A stretch of DNA of 64,000 nt from Actinocrinis puniceicyclus (GTDB lineage: Bacteria; Actinomycetota; Actinomycetes; Streptomycetales; Catenulisporaceae). The notes under the pieces were generated by a model. It saw only the letters and a program-made list of their open reading frames with translations. It was not told the DNA's origin and ran no database searches. This document shows, piece after piece, positions 28,316 to 37,281 of the stretch; positions within the stretch are counted from its first letter, which is position 1, and each line of letters begins with the position of its first letter. Both the position numbers and the translations under genes were made by a program. The stretch is from assembly GCF_018283645.1 (NCBI RefSeq), contig NZ_JAGSXH010000020.1, positions 1 through 64,000 of the forward strand, in the 5' to 3' direction.

Positions 28316-29113
28316 GTGAACCAGAACGAGCCGATTCTGCGAATGCGCGGAATCACCAAGTCGTTCGGCCCCGTCAGCGTGCTCAAAGGGGTGGACTTCG
28401 AAGCCCACCTCGGCGAAGTGACGGCGCTGGTAGGCGACAACGGCGCGGGCAAGTCCACGCTGGTCAAGTGCATCGGTGGCACATACTCCATCGACGCGGG
28501 GGACTACCTGTTCGAGGGTAGGCCGGTCAAGGTCCACGGTCCGCGTGACTCCGCCGCGCTGGGCATCGAGATCGTCTACCAGGACCTCGCGCTGTGCGAC
28601 AACCTGGACATCGTGCAGAACATGTTCCTCGGCCGCGAGCAGCTCAACCTGGTGCGCACGCTCGACGAGCCCTCGATGGAGCGCCTCGCCGGCGAGACGC
28701 TGGCCTCGCTCTCGGTGCGCACCGTCTCATCCGTGCGCCAGAAGGTCGCCAGCCTCTCCGGCGGTCAGCGGCAGACCGTGGCCATCGCCAAGGCCGTGCT
28801 GTGGAACTCCAAGGTGGTCATCCTCGACGAGCCGACCGCCGCGCTCGGCGTCGCGCAGACCGCCGAGGTGCTGCGCCTGGTGCGCAACCTCGCGGACCAG
28901 GGCCTCGCGGTGATCCTCATCTCGCACAACATGAACGACGTCCTGCAGGTCTCCGACCGCATCGCGGCGCTCTACCTCGGCCAGATGGCCGCGCTGGTCA
29001 AGCGGTCCGAAGTGACCCACACCCAGATCGTGGAACTGATCACGGCCGGCCGCTCGGGCAACCTGGGCCTGCCGCTGTCGACCACCCTGAGCTCGAATGG
29101 AGCCGCGCTATGA
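28316..29113 (+). CDS. Sugar ABC transporter ATP-binding protein (single NBD)
   Basis: A 265-residue ABC ATPase: Walker A GDNGAGKS (about residue 41), signature LSGGQRQ, Walker B VVILDEP, and H-loop ISHN. Known: sugar-pentose ATPases of this class (XylG, RbsA) usually carry two NBDs in one 500-residue chain; this is one NBD and must work as a homodimer. GTG 28316 is preceded by GGAGAAGAGG. Its TGA overlaps the permease ATG by ATGA, so the two are coupled. Confidence 0.92.
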   Translation: MNQNEPILRMRGITKSFGPVSVLKGVDFEAHLGEVTALVGDNGAGKSTLVKCIGGTYSIDAGDYLFEGRPVKVHGPRDSAALGIEIVYQDLALCDNLDIVQNMFLGREQLNLVRTLDEPSMERLAGETLASLSVRTVSSVRQKVASLSGGQRQTVAIAKAVLWNSKVVILDEPTAALGVAQTAEVLRLVRNLADQGLAVILISHNMNDVLQVSDRIAALYLGQMAALVKRSEVTHTQIVELITAGRSGNLGLPLSTTLSSNGAAL

Positions 29114-30393
29114 GCGAGATGACCGACAGCCGCGCCGGTGCGGCGCCCGTCGTCACCGCAGCGGTGCCGCGCAGCCTCGGCGAGTCCTTCTACAACTACC
29201 GGCAACGGGTGCGGACCGGCGAGATCGGCGCGCTGCCCGCTGTCATCGGCATCGTGCTCCTGCTGATCATCTTCTCGTTCGCGCAGACCGGCTTCCTGAG
29301 CCTGTCCAGCTTCATCTCGATCCTGCAGGAGTCCGCGCCGACCATCACCCTGGCGATGGGCCTGGTGTTCGTGCTGCTGCTCGGCGAGATCGACCTGTCG
29401 GCCGGCGTGGTCGGCTCCACCGCCGCGGCCTTCGGCGCGATCCTCTCGGTGAAGCACGGCATAGCCTGGCCGCTCGCGATCATCGGCGCCGCGGCGTTCG
29501 GCGCGGTCGCCGGCTCCCTGCTCGGCTGGCTGCGCGCCCGCATCGGCATCCCCTCGTTCGTGGTCACCCTGGCCGCGTTCATCTCCTTCCAGGGCGCGCA
29601 GATCCTGGTGATCGGCAGCAGTTCCGGCCAGGTCTCGATCGGCGACAAGATCCTGCTCCAGCTGGACAACGGCCGCCTCTCCCCGGTGCTCGGCTGGGTC
29701 TACCTGGTCATCGCCGTCGTCGCGTACACGGCCGTCAAGCTCATGCAGGTCAACGGCCGCCGCAGGCAGGGCCTGGCCAGCGAGCCGATGAGCCTGCTGG
29801 TGCTGCGCATCGGCGCGCTGATCGTCGGCGGCGCGATCTTCGTGTACTTCTGCAACGTGGACGAGGCGCTGACCTGGCAGCAGCGGCAGGGCATCCACAT
29901 CCGGGGCGTCCCGTGGGTCGTCCCGATCATCGCCGCCATGCTGGTCGTGCTGAGTTTCGCCCTGGACAAGACCCGCTACGGCCGGCACGTCTACGCGGTC
30001 GGCGGCAACGACGAAGCGGCTCGCCGCGCCGGTATCCCGGTGCGCCTGATCCGCACCTCGGTCTTCGTCATCTGCTCGACCATGGCGGCCTTCTCCGGAC
30101 TCTTCCTCGCCTCCGAGCTCAACGGCGTCAACACCCAGGAAGGCGGCGGCAACGTGCTGCTGCTCGCCGTGGCCGCCGCGGTCATCGGCGGTACCTCCCT
30201 GATGGGCGGTCGCGGCCGGGTCGTCGACGCGGTGCTCGGCGGACTGGCGCTGGCGATCCTGCAGTACGGGATGAGCAACCTGATCAAGGGGGGCAACGCC
30301 TCCGCCTATCAGTACATCATCACCGGCATCGTCCTGCTGCTGGCCGCCGCGGTCGACGCGCTCTCCCGTCACGCGGGCCGCTCGACGAGTTAG
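29110..30393 (+). CDS. Sugar ABC transporter permease (XylH/RbsC-type)
   Basis: A 427-residue membrane protein with about ten hydrophobic segments. The motif GNDEAARRAGIPV (about 298) is the EAA-like coupling loop of the BPD-transport-2 family, and LGEIDLSAG marks the family start region. It forms the channel with the preceding single-NBD ATPase and lipoprotein. Overlaps the ATPase stop by 4 bases. The ROK regulator gene follows 93 bases downstream. Confidence 0.92.
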   Translation: MSEMTDSRAGAAPVVTAAVPRSLGESFYNYRQRVRTGEIGALPAVIGIVLLLIIFSFAQTGFLSLSSFISILQESAPTITLAMGLVFVLLLGEIDLSAGVVGSTAAAFGAILSVKHGIAWPLAIIGAAAFGAVAGSLLGWLRARIGIPSFVVTLAAFISFQGAQILVIGSSSGQVSIGDKILLQLDNGRLSPVLGWVYLVIAVVAYTAVKLMQVNGRRRQGLASEPMSLLVLRIGALIVGGAIFVYFCNVDEALTWQQRQGIHIRGVPWVVPIIAAMLVVLSFALDKTRYGRHVYAVGGNDEAARRAGIPVRLIRTSVFVICSTMAAFSGLFLASELNGVNTQEGGGNVLLLAVAAAVIGGTSLMGGRGRVVDAVLGGLALAILQYGMSNLIKGGNASAYQYIITGIVLLLAAAVDALSRHAGRSTS

Positions 30394-30486
30394 GCACCTG
30401 CTCTCCGCAGCCAGGGTGGTACGCGTTGGACGCGCCGGACGGAAGGCGAACGTTGATGACTGGTCAGAGCTCTGAGAGGCACTGCC

Positions 30487-31794
30487 TTGTCTGAACGCCG
30501 CAACTCGGCCATGGCGGCGGGAGCCGCGGGAGCCACCCAGGACGAGGTGCGCCGCCACAACGTGTCCACCCTGCTGCGGTACGTGCACGTGCACGGCCCC
30601 ACCTCGCGTGCGGAACTGACCGCCGCGATGCAGCTGAACCGATCCACGATCGGCGCGCTGACCGCCGATCTGACCAGCGCCGGCCTGGTGCGCGAGGAAC
30701 TTCCCGCGCGCGGGGCCGGCGCCGGTGCCGGGCGGCCGTCCCTCGTCGTCGTGCCGCGCTCGGAGCGGGTTTACGTGCTCGCCTTCGACATCGGCGTCGA
30801 CTACCTGATCGCCGCGCGGGTCGGCCTCGGCGGGGCGATCCTCGACCGGCGCGAGCTCTACCGTCCGCGTGGTGACTACGCCCTCGACGACGTGGTTGCG
30901 CATCTGGGCCGGTTCACCGGTGAGATGCTCAGCCGCGCCGGCGCCGACACGGTGTGCGTCGGCATCGGCGCGGCCATCGCGGGCGTGGTGCGCGAGTCCG
31001 ACGGGCTGGTGCGTTTCGCGCCCAACCTCGGCTGGGTGGACGCCCCGCTGGGACAGACCCTTCAGACCGTGCTCGCGCACTACGGCATCCACGCCCCGGT
31101 CGCCGTCGGCAACGACGCCGATCTCGGCGCCCTCGCCGAGCACGTGCGCGGCGCGGCGGCCGGTGCGACCGACGCGGTGTATCTCACCGGCGAGGTCGGC
31201 GTCGGCGCCGGGATCATCGTCGGTGGCGAGCCGCTGCGCGGCGCCGGCGGTTACGGCGGCGAACTCGGCCACATGGTGGTCAACCCGGCCGGGCGGCTCT
31301 GCCGCTGCGGCGCGCGCGGCTGTTGGGAGACCGAGATCGGCGAGAAGGCCATCCTCGACGCCGCCGGCCATCCGGACGGGCCGCGCTCGACGGTGCCCGC
31401 GGTCGTGACCGCCGCGGCGGGAGGAGACCCGCGCGCCGCCGCGGCGATCCGGCATGTGGGCGAATGGCTCGGCATCGGCGTGGGCAACCTGGTGAACATC
31501 TTCAACCCCGAGGTGGTCGTCTTCGGCGGCCTGCTGCGCGACATCCTCCCGGCCGTCGAACAGCAGCTACGCACCACGCTGCGAACCTCGGGTCTGGTCG
31601 CCCCGCGCGAGCAGGTGCGCCTGGTCTCTCCCGGCCTCGGGCCGGACTCCACCCTGGTCGGCGCCGCCGAGCGCGCCTTCGGCCCGCTGCTGAGCGATCC
31701 ACCCGGCGCACTGGCCAGGCAACCGGCCGGGCAGCGTGAAGATCGTGTGGAGGGCCGGATGATCTCCGCGGGCCGGCGACCGCTCGGCGACTAG
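30487..31794 (+). CDS. ROK-family transcriptional regulator
   Basis: A 435-residue repressor-like protein. An N-terminal winged helix-turn-helix (about 20-75, TSRAELTAAMQLNRSTIGALT) precedes a ROK sugar-kinase-like domain with DIGVDYL and the zinc motif CRCGARGCWE (about 274-283). The DxGxT-type phosphate loop is degraded (FDIGVDY), as in regulators rather than kinases. A TTG start at 30487 has GAGAGG before it. The 10-bp palindrome CAGAGCTCTG (30465-30474) just ahead may be an operator. Inferred: it controls the sugar ABC operon in response to the sugar. Confidence 0.88.
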   Translation: MSERRNSAMAAGAAGATQDEVRRHNVSTLLRYVHVHGPTSRAELTAAMQLNRSTIGALTADLTSAGLVREELPARGAGAGAGRPSLVVVPRSERVYVLAFDIGVDYLIAARVGLGGAILDRRELYRPRGDYALDDVVAHLGRFTGEMLSRAGADTVCVGIGAAIAGVVRESDGLVRFAPNLGWVDAPLGQTLQTVLAHYGIHAPVAVGNDADLGALAEHVRGAAAGATDAVYLTGEVGVGAGIIVGGEPLRGAGGYGGELGHMVVNPAGRLCRCGARGCWETEIGEKAILDAAGHPDGPRSTVPAVVTAAAGGDPRAAAAIRHVGEWLGIGVGNLVNIFNPEVVVFGGLLRDILPAVEQQLRTTLRTSGLVAPREQVRLVSPGLGPDSTLVGAAERAFGPLLSDPPGALARQPAGQREDRVEGRMISAGRRPLGD

Positions 31795-31910
31795 ACTCGG
31801 ACACTCGTCCCCTCGTTCCAACGGCGTGCGAGCACGGGGCAACCCGAAGGGGGACGATGTACACCGGGCTTCGCCACTCGGGGAATCGTCGAGCCACCTA
31901 GGAGGAACTC

Positions 31911-33896
31911 GTGTCGCTGCCGGGCAGTTCGAGCGCCGAGACCGTGTCGAGCGGTGAACCCCTCTCCAGCGCCGAGCCCAGCGCCGGTCAGCCCAGCGCC
32001 GGTCAGCCCGGCGCCGGCGGACCCGATCCCGGCGAGTGCCTGCTGGACACCGTGCACGGGCCGCGCGACCTGGACCGTTTCAACCGCGCGCAACTCGACC
32101 GCCTGGCCGGGGAGATCCGCGAGTTCCTGATCGAGAACGTCACCCGCACCGGCGGGCACCTGGGCCCCAACCTCGGCGTGGTGGAGCTGACCATCGCGCT
32201 GCACCGGGTCTTCGACTCGCCCCGCGACACCATAGTGTTCGACACCGGCCATCAGTCCTACGTGCACAAGCTGCTGACCGGCCGTCACGACTTCGCGATG
32301 CTGCGCCAGGAGGGCGGGCTGTCCGGCTACCCGAACCGCAGGGAGTCGGAGCACGACGTGGTGGAGAACTCGCACGCCTCGACCGCGCTGTCCTACGCCG
32401 ACGGCATCGCCAAGGCTTACCAGGTCCGCGGGCAGAGCGACCGGCGCGTGGTGGGCGTGATCGGGGACGGCGCGCTGACCGGCGGCATGGCCTGGGAGGC
32501 GCTCAACAACCTCGCCTGCGCGAAGGACCGGCCGGTCGTCATCGTGGTCAACGACAACGAGCGGTCCTACTCGCCGACCATCGGCGGGCTGGCCGACCAC
32601 CTGGCCACCCTGCGCATGACGCAGGGCTATGAGAAGTTCCTGTCGTGGGGCAAGCGCACCCTGCCCAAGGCGCCGGTGTTCGGCGGCGCGATCTACGAGA
32701 CCCTGCACGGGATGAAGAAGGGCATCAAGGACATCGTCGCGCCGCAGGGCATGTTCGAGGACCTGGGCTTGAAGTACATCGGGCCGATCGACGGGCACGA
32801 CCTGGACGAGATCGAGTCCGCGCTGCGCCGCGCCAAGGGCTTCGGCGGCCCGGTCATCGTGCACTGCATCACCCGCAAGGGCGAGGGCTACCGGCTGGCC
32901 CGGGAGAACGACCAGGACCAGTTCCACCAGGTCGGCGTGATCAACCCGGAGACCGGTCTGCCCTACCAGGCGCAGGGCACCACGTGGACCGACGTCTTCG
33001 CGGACGAGATGGTGAAGATCGGCAACGACCGGCCCGACGTGGTCGGCATCACCGCCGCGATGCTGCACTCGGTCGGCCTGCACAAGTTCGGCAAGGCGTA
33101 TCCGGACCGCATCTATGACGTCGGCATCGCCGAGCAGCACGCGGTGACCTCAGCCGCCGGCCTCGCCTTCGGCGGCCTGCACCCGGTCGTCGCCGTCTAC
33201 GCGACCTTCCTGAACCGGGCCTTCGACCAGGTGCTGATGGACTGTGCGCTGCACCGCGCGGGGGTGACCTTCGTGCTCGACCGCGCCGGGGTGACCGGCG
33301 ACGACGGCGCGAGCCACAACGGAATGTGGGACATGTCGATCCTCCAGGTCGTGCCCGGCCTGCGGATCGCCGCGCCGCGCGATCCCGGCCAGGTCCGCAC
33401 CCAGTTGCGGGAGGCCGTCGAGGTTTCCGACGCGCCGACGGTGCTGCGCTTCTCCAAGGGGGCGGCGGGACCGGAGATCGAGGCGGTGGACCGGCTCGGC
33501 GTGATGGACCTGCTGCGTGCGCCGGAAAACCCCGACGTGCTCATCGTCACCGCCGGGCCGATGGCCGCGCAGGGCCTGGCGGCGGCCGAGATCCTGGCCG
33601 CCGAGGGCGTCGAGGCGAGCGTCGTGGACCCGCGCTGGGTCAAGCCGCTCGATCCCGCGCTGGTGGAACTGGCGCGCGGGCACCGCGCCGTGGTCACCGT
33701 CGAGGACAACAGCCGGGTCGGCGGGGTCGGCGCCGCGGTCACCCAGGCGCTGCAAGACGCAGGGCTCGCGCTGCCGGTGCGGGTCCTCGGCATTCCGCAG
33801 CAGTTCCTCAACCACGCCAAACGCCCCGTGATCCTGGAGCGTATCGGTCTGACCGCGGAAGGTGTCGCAGCAGCCTCACGGGCAGCGCTAAGCTGA
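31911..33896 (+). CDS. dxs: 1-deoxy-D-xylulose-5-phosphate synthase
   Basis: A 661-residue ThDP enzyme that condenses pyruvate and glyceraldehyde 3-phosphate in the MEP isoprenoid pathway. What is seen: the substrate-site text [12 protein letters not shown] and [10 protein letters not shown], the thiamine-binding GDGALTGG...NDNERS, the transketolase Tyr/pyrimidine-domain GIAEQHAVT and the C-terminal domain. GTG 31911 is preceded by AGGAGG. An N-terminal low-complexity stretch (about 20-40, [14 protein letters not shown]) is unusual. It sits with the FAD enzyme and the fad genes rather than a hem operon. Confidence 0.97.
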   Translation: MSLPGSSSAETVSSGEPLSSAEPSAGQPSAGQPGAGGPDPGECLLDTVHGPRDLDRFNRAQLDRLAGEIREFLIENVTRTGGHLGPNLGVVELTIALHRVFDSPRDTIVFDTGHQSYVHKLLTGRHDFAMLRQEGGLSGYPNRRESEHDVVENSHASTALSYADGIAKAYQVRGQSDRRVVGVIGDGALTGGMAWEALNNLACAKDRPVVIVVNDNERSYSPTIGGLADHLATLRMTQGYEKFLSWGKRTLPKAPVFGGAIYETLHGMKKGIKDIVAPQGMFEDLGLKYIGPIDGHDLDEIESALRRAKGFGGPVIVHCITRKGEGYRLARENDQDQFHQVGVINPETGLPYQAQGTTWTDVFADEMVKIGNDRPDVVGITAAMLHSVGLHKFGKAYPDRIYDVGIAEQHAVTSAAGLAFGGLHPVVAVYATFLNRAFDQVLMDCALHRAGVTFVLDRAGVTGDDGASHNGMWDMSILQVVPGLRIAAPRDPGQVRTQLREAVEVSDAPTVLRFSKGAAGPEIEAVDRLGVMDLLRAPENPDVLIVTAGPMAAQGLAAAEILAAEGVEASVVDPRWVKPLDPALVELARGHRAVVTVEDNSRVGGVGAAVTQALQDAGLALPVRVLGIPQQFLNHAKRPVILERIGLTAEGVAAASRAALS

Positions 33897-34046
33897 TCCG
33901 CGGGCCGGCGGGGTGCACGGCGTTTCGTAGAGGCGGACTTCTTCAACGGCCCGAGAATTCGTTACAACACGGGGACACACTGTGACGTGGCGGCTCCGTG
34001 GTGTTACCGGCCTGTTGAGAGAATCGGTCTCGTGGATCCCATCGGA

Positions 34047-35564
34047 ATGAACGAACGCGTACGGTCGGCGACCGTTGTCATCGGCGCCGGACCGGCCGGC
34101 CTGACCGCCGCGTACGACTTGAGCAAGCACGGTTTTCCGGTACAGGTGTATGAGGCCGAAGACGTTGTCGGCGGCATCTCGCAAACCGTGGAGCGCGAAG
34201 GCTGGCGCTTCGACATCGGCGGCCACCGCTTCTTCACCAAGGTGGCCGCCGTCGAGTCGCTGTGGCACGAGATCCTGCCCGACGAGGATTTCCTGCTGCG
34301 GCCTCGCATGTCAAGGATTTACTATCGCGGGAAGCTGTTCGACTACCCGCTCAAGGCCGGCAACGCGCTCAGGGGGTTGGGGCTGGTCGAGGCGGCGCGG
34401 TGTATCGGCTCGTACGTCTGGGCTCGGATCAGGCCGCCGAAGGACCAGTCGCACCTGGACGCCTGGGTCACCGCGCGCTTCGGCAAGCGACTGTTCTCGA
34501 TCTTCTTCAAGACCTACACCGAGAAGGTGTGGGGCATGAGCACCTCCGAACTGCCCGCGGACTGGGCCGCGCAGCGTATCAAGAGCCTGTCGCTGATGGG
34601 CGCGATCAAGAACGCGCTGCTGCCCAAGCGCAACCAGAAGGAAATCACGAGCCTGATCGAGGAGTTTCAGTACCCTAAGTACGGGCCCGGGATGATGTGG
34701 GAGGTGTGCACCGAGAAGGTGCGCGCCCAGGGCGGTTCGGTCCAACTGCGCACGTGCGTCGACCGGGTCCGCTGGGAGCAGGGCAAGGGCGCGGTGGCGG
34801 TCACCGTCAGCTCGCCCGACGGTACGACGAGCGAGGTCCCGGCCGATCACGTGATCTCCTCCACCCCGATCTCCGCGCTGGTGCGCTGCATGGACCCGGC
34901 CGTCCCGGACGCGGTCAGGGCCGCGGCGGACGACCTGCGGTATCGCGACTTCCTGACCATCGCGCTGGTCGTGCCGCTGGAGGCCGGATTTCCGGACAAC
35001 TGGATCTACATCCACACCCCGGGGGTCAAGGTCGGCCGGATCCAGAACTTCGGCTCGTGGTCGCCCTATCTGGTCAAGGACGGGCGCACCTGCCTGGGCC
35101 TGGAGTACTTCGTCAACGAGGGCGACGAGGTGTGGAGCGGCGCGGACGAGGAGTTGGTCAAGCTCGGCACGGCGGAACTCGAGCAGCTCGGCCTGATCGA
35201 GCCGGGCAAGGTCGAGGCCGGATTCGTGGTGCGGATGCCCAAGGCGTACCCGGTCTACGACGACCGCTACCAGCGCAACCTCGAGGTGATCCGCGAGTGG
35301 CTGGCGGCGAACGTGCCCAACGTGCACCCGGTCGGGCGCAACGGGATGCACCGGTACAACAATCAGGACCACTCGATGCTCACCGCGTTGCTGACGGCTG
35401 AGAACATCCGCACCGGGTCGGCGCACGACGTGTGGACGGTCAACGTCGAGGAGGAGTACCACGAGGAGGGCAGCGACTCGAAGCGCTCCACTCCGACGGG
35501 CACCGGCCGCGACGCGCCGCTCATGCCGCGGTCGCGCAGCGAGCACGAGACGGTCGCTCCCTGA
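34047..35564 (+). CDS. NAD(P)/FAD-dependent oxidoreductase (protoporphyrinogen-oxidase-like / UDP-galactopyranose-mutase-like)
   Basis: About 505 residues with the dinucleotide-binding GAGPAGLTAAYDLS (about 11) and the glutathione-reductase-2-like motif GGISQT, followed by IGGHRFF, the pattern of UGM-like flavoproteins used in cell-surface sugar or carotenoid chemistry. ATG 34047 is chosen; GTG 34032 has a GAGAG nearby and is in frame. It ends two bases before the polytopic membrane protein. Function is inferred: an FAD-dependent redox or isomerase step in building a surface polysaccharide, with the membrane neighbour as glycosyltransferase. Confidence 0.75.
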   Translation: MNERVRSATVVIGAGPAGLTAAYDLSKHGFPVQVYEAEDVVGGISQTVEREGWRFDIGGHRFFTKVAAVESLWHEILPDEDFLLRPRMSRIYYRGKLFDYPLKAGNALRGLGLVEAARCIGSYVWARIRPPKDQSHLDAWVTARFGKRLFSIFFKTYTEKVWGMSTSELPADWAAQRIKSLSLMGAIKNALLPKRNQKEITSLIEEFQYPKYGPGMMWEVCTEKVRAQGGSVQLRTCVDRVRWEQGKGAVAVTVSSPDGTTSEVPADHVISSTPISALVRCMDPAVPDAVRAAADDLRYRDFLTIALVVPLEAGFPDNWIYIHTPGVKVGRIQNFGSWSPYLVKDGRTCLGLEYFVNEGDEVWSGADEELVKLGTAELEQLGLIEPGKVEAGFVVRMPKAYPVYDDRYQRNLEVIREWLAANVPNVHPVGRNGMHRYNNQDHSMLTALLTAENIRTGSAHDVWTVNVEEEYHEEGSDSKRSTPTGTGRDAPLMPRSRSEHETVAP

Positions 35565-35565
35565 T

Positions 35566-37200
35566 ATGCCGGCGGACACGGAGGAGCTCACGCGGGCGTC
35601 CGCCGAGGCGCCGGCGGGCGCGCAAGCGGGTGCCGGGGCCGAAGTGCGAAGGCGCCTGGCCGCCCTCGTGACGCGGCGCGGGCTGGTCGCCGCCGGCGTG
35701 ATTCTCGGCGCCGGGTCGCTCTACTGGCTGCTGTGCTGGATTCTCTCCAGCGCCGCGGCCAGCGGCTCGGACACCGCGAACATAGCGCTGCAGGGCTGGG
35801 ATCTGTGGCACCACAATCCGAAGCTGCGGCACTGGATCACCGGGGACGCCAACTTCTACACCTTCGAGACGGTGCTCTACGCCGTCCTCGAACGCATCAT
35901 GGGGCTCGGCGCGACGACCATGCACGTCGTCAGTGGCCTGACGTACACGCTGGTGATGCTGGTCACCGCCTGGCTGGTCAGGGGCGATGAACGTGGAGCG
36001 CGCGCGTACTGCCGCTTCGGCCTGGTCGCGGCGTTCCTCGCCTTCCCCATGTTCGAAGGCGACCTGGCTCCGACGCTGCTGGAGGCGCCGGACCACATCG
36101 GCACGGCGGTCTTCATCCTCGGCGCCTACCTGCTGTGCGACCGGGCGGCCGGGCGGCGGTGGGCCACCTGGTGCCTGTTCGCGCTGCTGGTGCTCGGGCA
36201 ACTGGGCGACGCCACGGTCAAGTACGTCGGCGTGCTGCCCGTCGTGCTCGTGTGCGCTTCGCGGCCGCTGTTCGCGCGCCGACTGATCACGCCCGACCTG
36301 TGGATGGCCGTCGCGGCCGCCGCGTCGGTGCCGGCCCAGGCGACCCTGCGCGCCGCCCTGCGCACCTGGGGCGCGTACTCGATGGTGCCGCCCAAGACGC
36401 GGCTGGCCGACTCCCACCTGTGGCTGGGGCACCTGCACTCGACCCTGATCAGCCTGCTGACGCTGTTCGACATCCCGACGAGCACGCCGACCCGGCCGTT
36501 GTGGCCGATCGCCGCGGTCCTGGGCGCGTTCGTGCTGCTTGCCGGGCTCTACGGCGCCGTGCGCACGCTTCTGAGCTGGCCGCGGGCGGCTGCGGCCGAC
36601 CAGTTGCTCACCGTCGGCGTCCCGACCTACCTCGCCGCCTTCGCGTTCTCGACGATGGTGCTGCCGGGAGCGGGCAGTGCTTACGAGTTCCTCGGTGTGA
36701 TCCCCATGATCGTGGCGCTGGCGGCCCGCAATCTGCCGCTGCCCGCAGCGCGCCGGCTACCGGTGCTCGCCGCCGCGTCCGGGCTCGTGGCGGTGGCGGT
36801 GTTCGCGACCGACTTCAGGCCCGCCGGAATCGCGCCGCAGGAGACGGTCGCCGCATGGCTCAAGGCGCACGGGTACAAGTACGGCATCGCCGGGTACTGG
36901 GACGCCTCGTCGACCACGGTCGACTCCGGCAACGCGGTAGGGGTGCGCGCCGTCGTCCAGACGCAGAAACACCAGTACGCGGTCTACGCGTGGGTGACGA
37001 AGACGTCCTGGTACGACCCCGCGCACAACTACGCCGACTTCTTCGTCGCAAACCCCGGCACTCCAGGGCTGCGTGAAGCCGACGTCGAGGCCGCATACGG
37101 ACAGCCGGAAGCGGTCTACCGCGTCGCGGGCAGGGACATCATGGTCTACCGGACCAATCTGCTGGCGGACCTGATCCAGGCGAAGGCGCCGAACTTCTGA
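35566..37200 (+). CDS. Polytopic membrane protein, possible GT-C-like glycosyltransferase
   Basis: A 544-residue integral membrane protein with about eleven hydrophobic segments. Early loops carry DTANIALQGWDLW and DANFYTFETVLY, and the C-terminal 120 residues are soluble, ending in QAKAPNF. The GT-C fold has acidic residues in the first extracellular loop as here (SDTANIAL), but no certain motif is visible. It starts one base after the FAD gene stop (35564/35566), so the pair share a transcript. A 20-bp terminator stem follows. Substrate unknown. Confidence 0.6.
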   Translation: MPADTEELTRASAEAPAGAQAGAGAEVRRRLAALVTRRGLVAAGVILGAGSLYWLLCWILSSAAASGSDTANIALQGWDLWHHNPKLRHWITGDANFYTFETVLYAVLERIMGLGATTMHVVSGLTYTLVMLVTAWLVRGDERGARAYCRFGLVAAFLAFPMFEGDLAPTLLEAPDHIGTAVFILGAYLLCDRAAGRRWATWCLFALLVLGQLGDATVKYVGVLPVVLVCASRPLFARRLITPDLWMAVAAAASVPAQATLRAALRTWGAYSMVPPKTRLADSHLWLGHLHSTLISLLTLFDIPTSTPTRPLWPIAAVLGAFVLLAGLYGAVRTLLSWPRAAAADQLLTVGVPTYLAAFAFSTMVLPGAGSAYEFLGVIPMIVALAARNLPLPAARRLPVLAAASGLVAVAVFATDFRPAGIAPQETVAAWLKAHGYKYGIAGYWDASSTTVDSGNAVGVRAVVQTQKHQYAVYAWVTKTSWYDPAHNYADFFVANPGTPGLREADVEAAYGQPEAVYRVAGRDIMVYRTNLLADLIQAKAPNF

Positions 37201-37230
37201 CGCGCCGCGCACCGCGAGGGCGGTGGCGCA

Positions 37231-37275
37231 GACGCGTCGGCCCCGGCCGGGTGATCCGGCCGGGGCCGACGCGTC
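37231..37275. terminator. Strong bidirectional terminator (20-bp stem)
   Basis: A perfect 20-bp inverted repeat (37231-37250 with 37256-37275) and 5-base loop GTGAT lies between the convergent membrane-protein and fadB genes. Confidence 0.9.
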
Positions 37276-37281
37276 CGTGCG

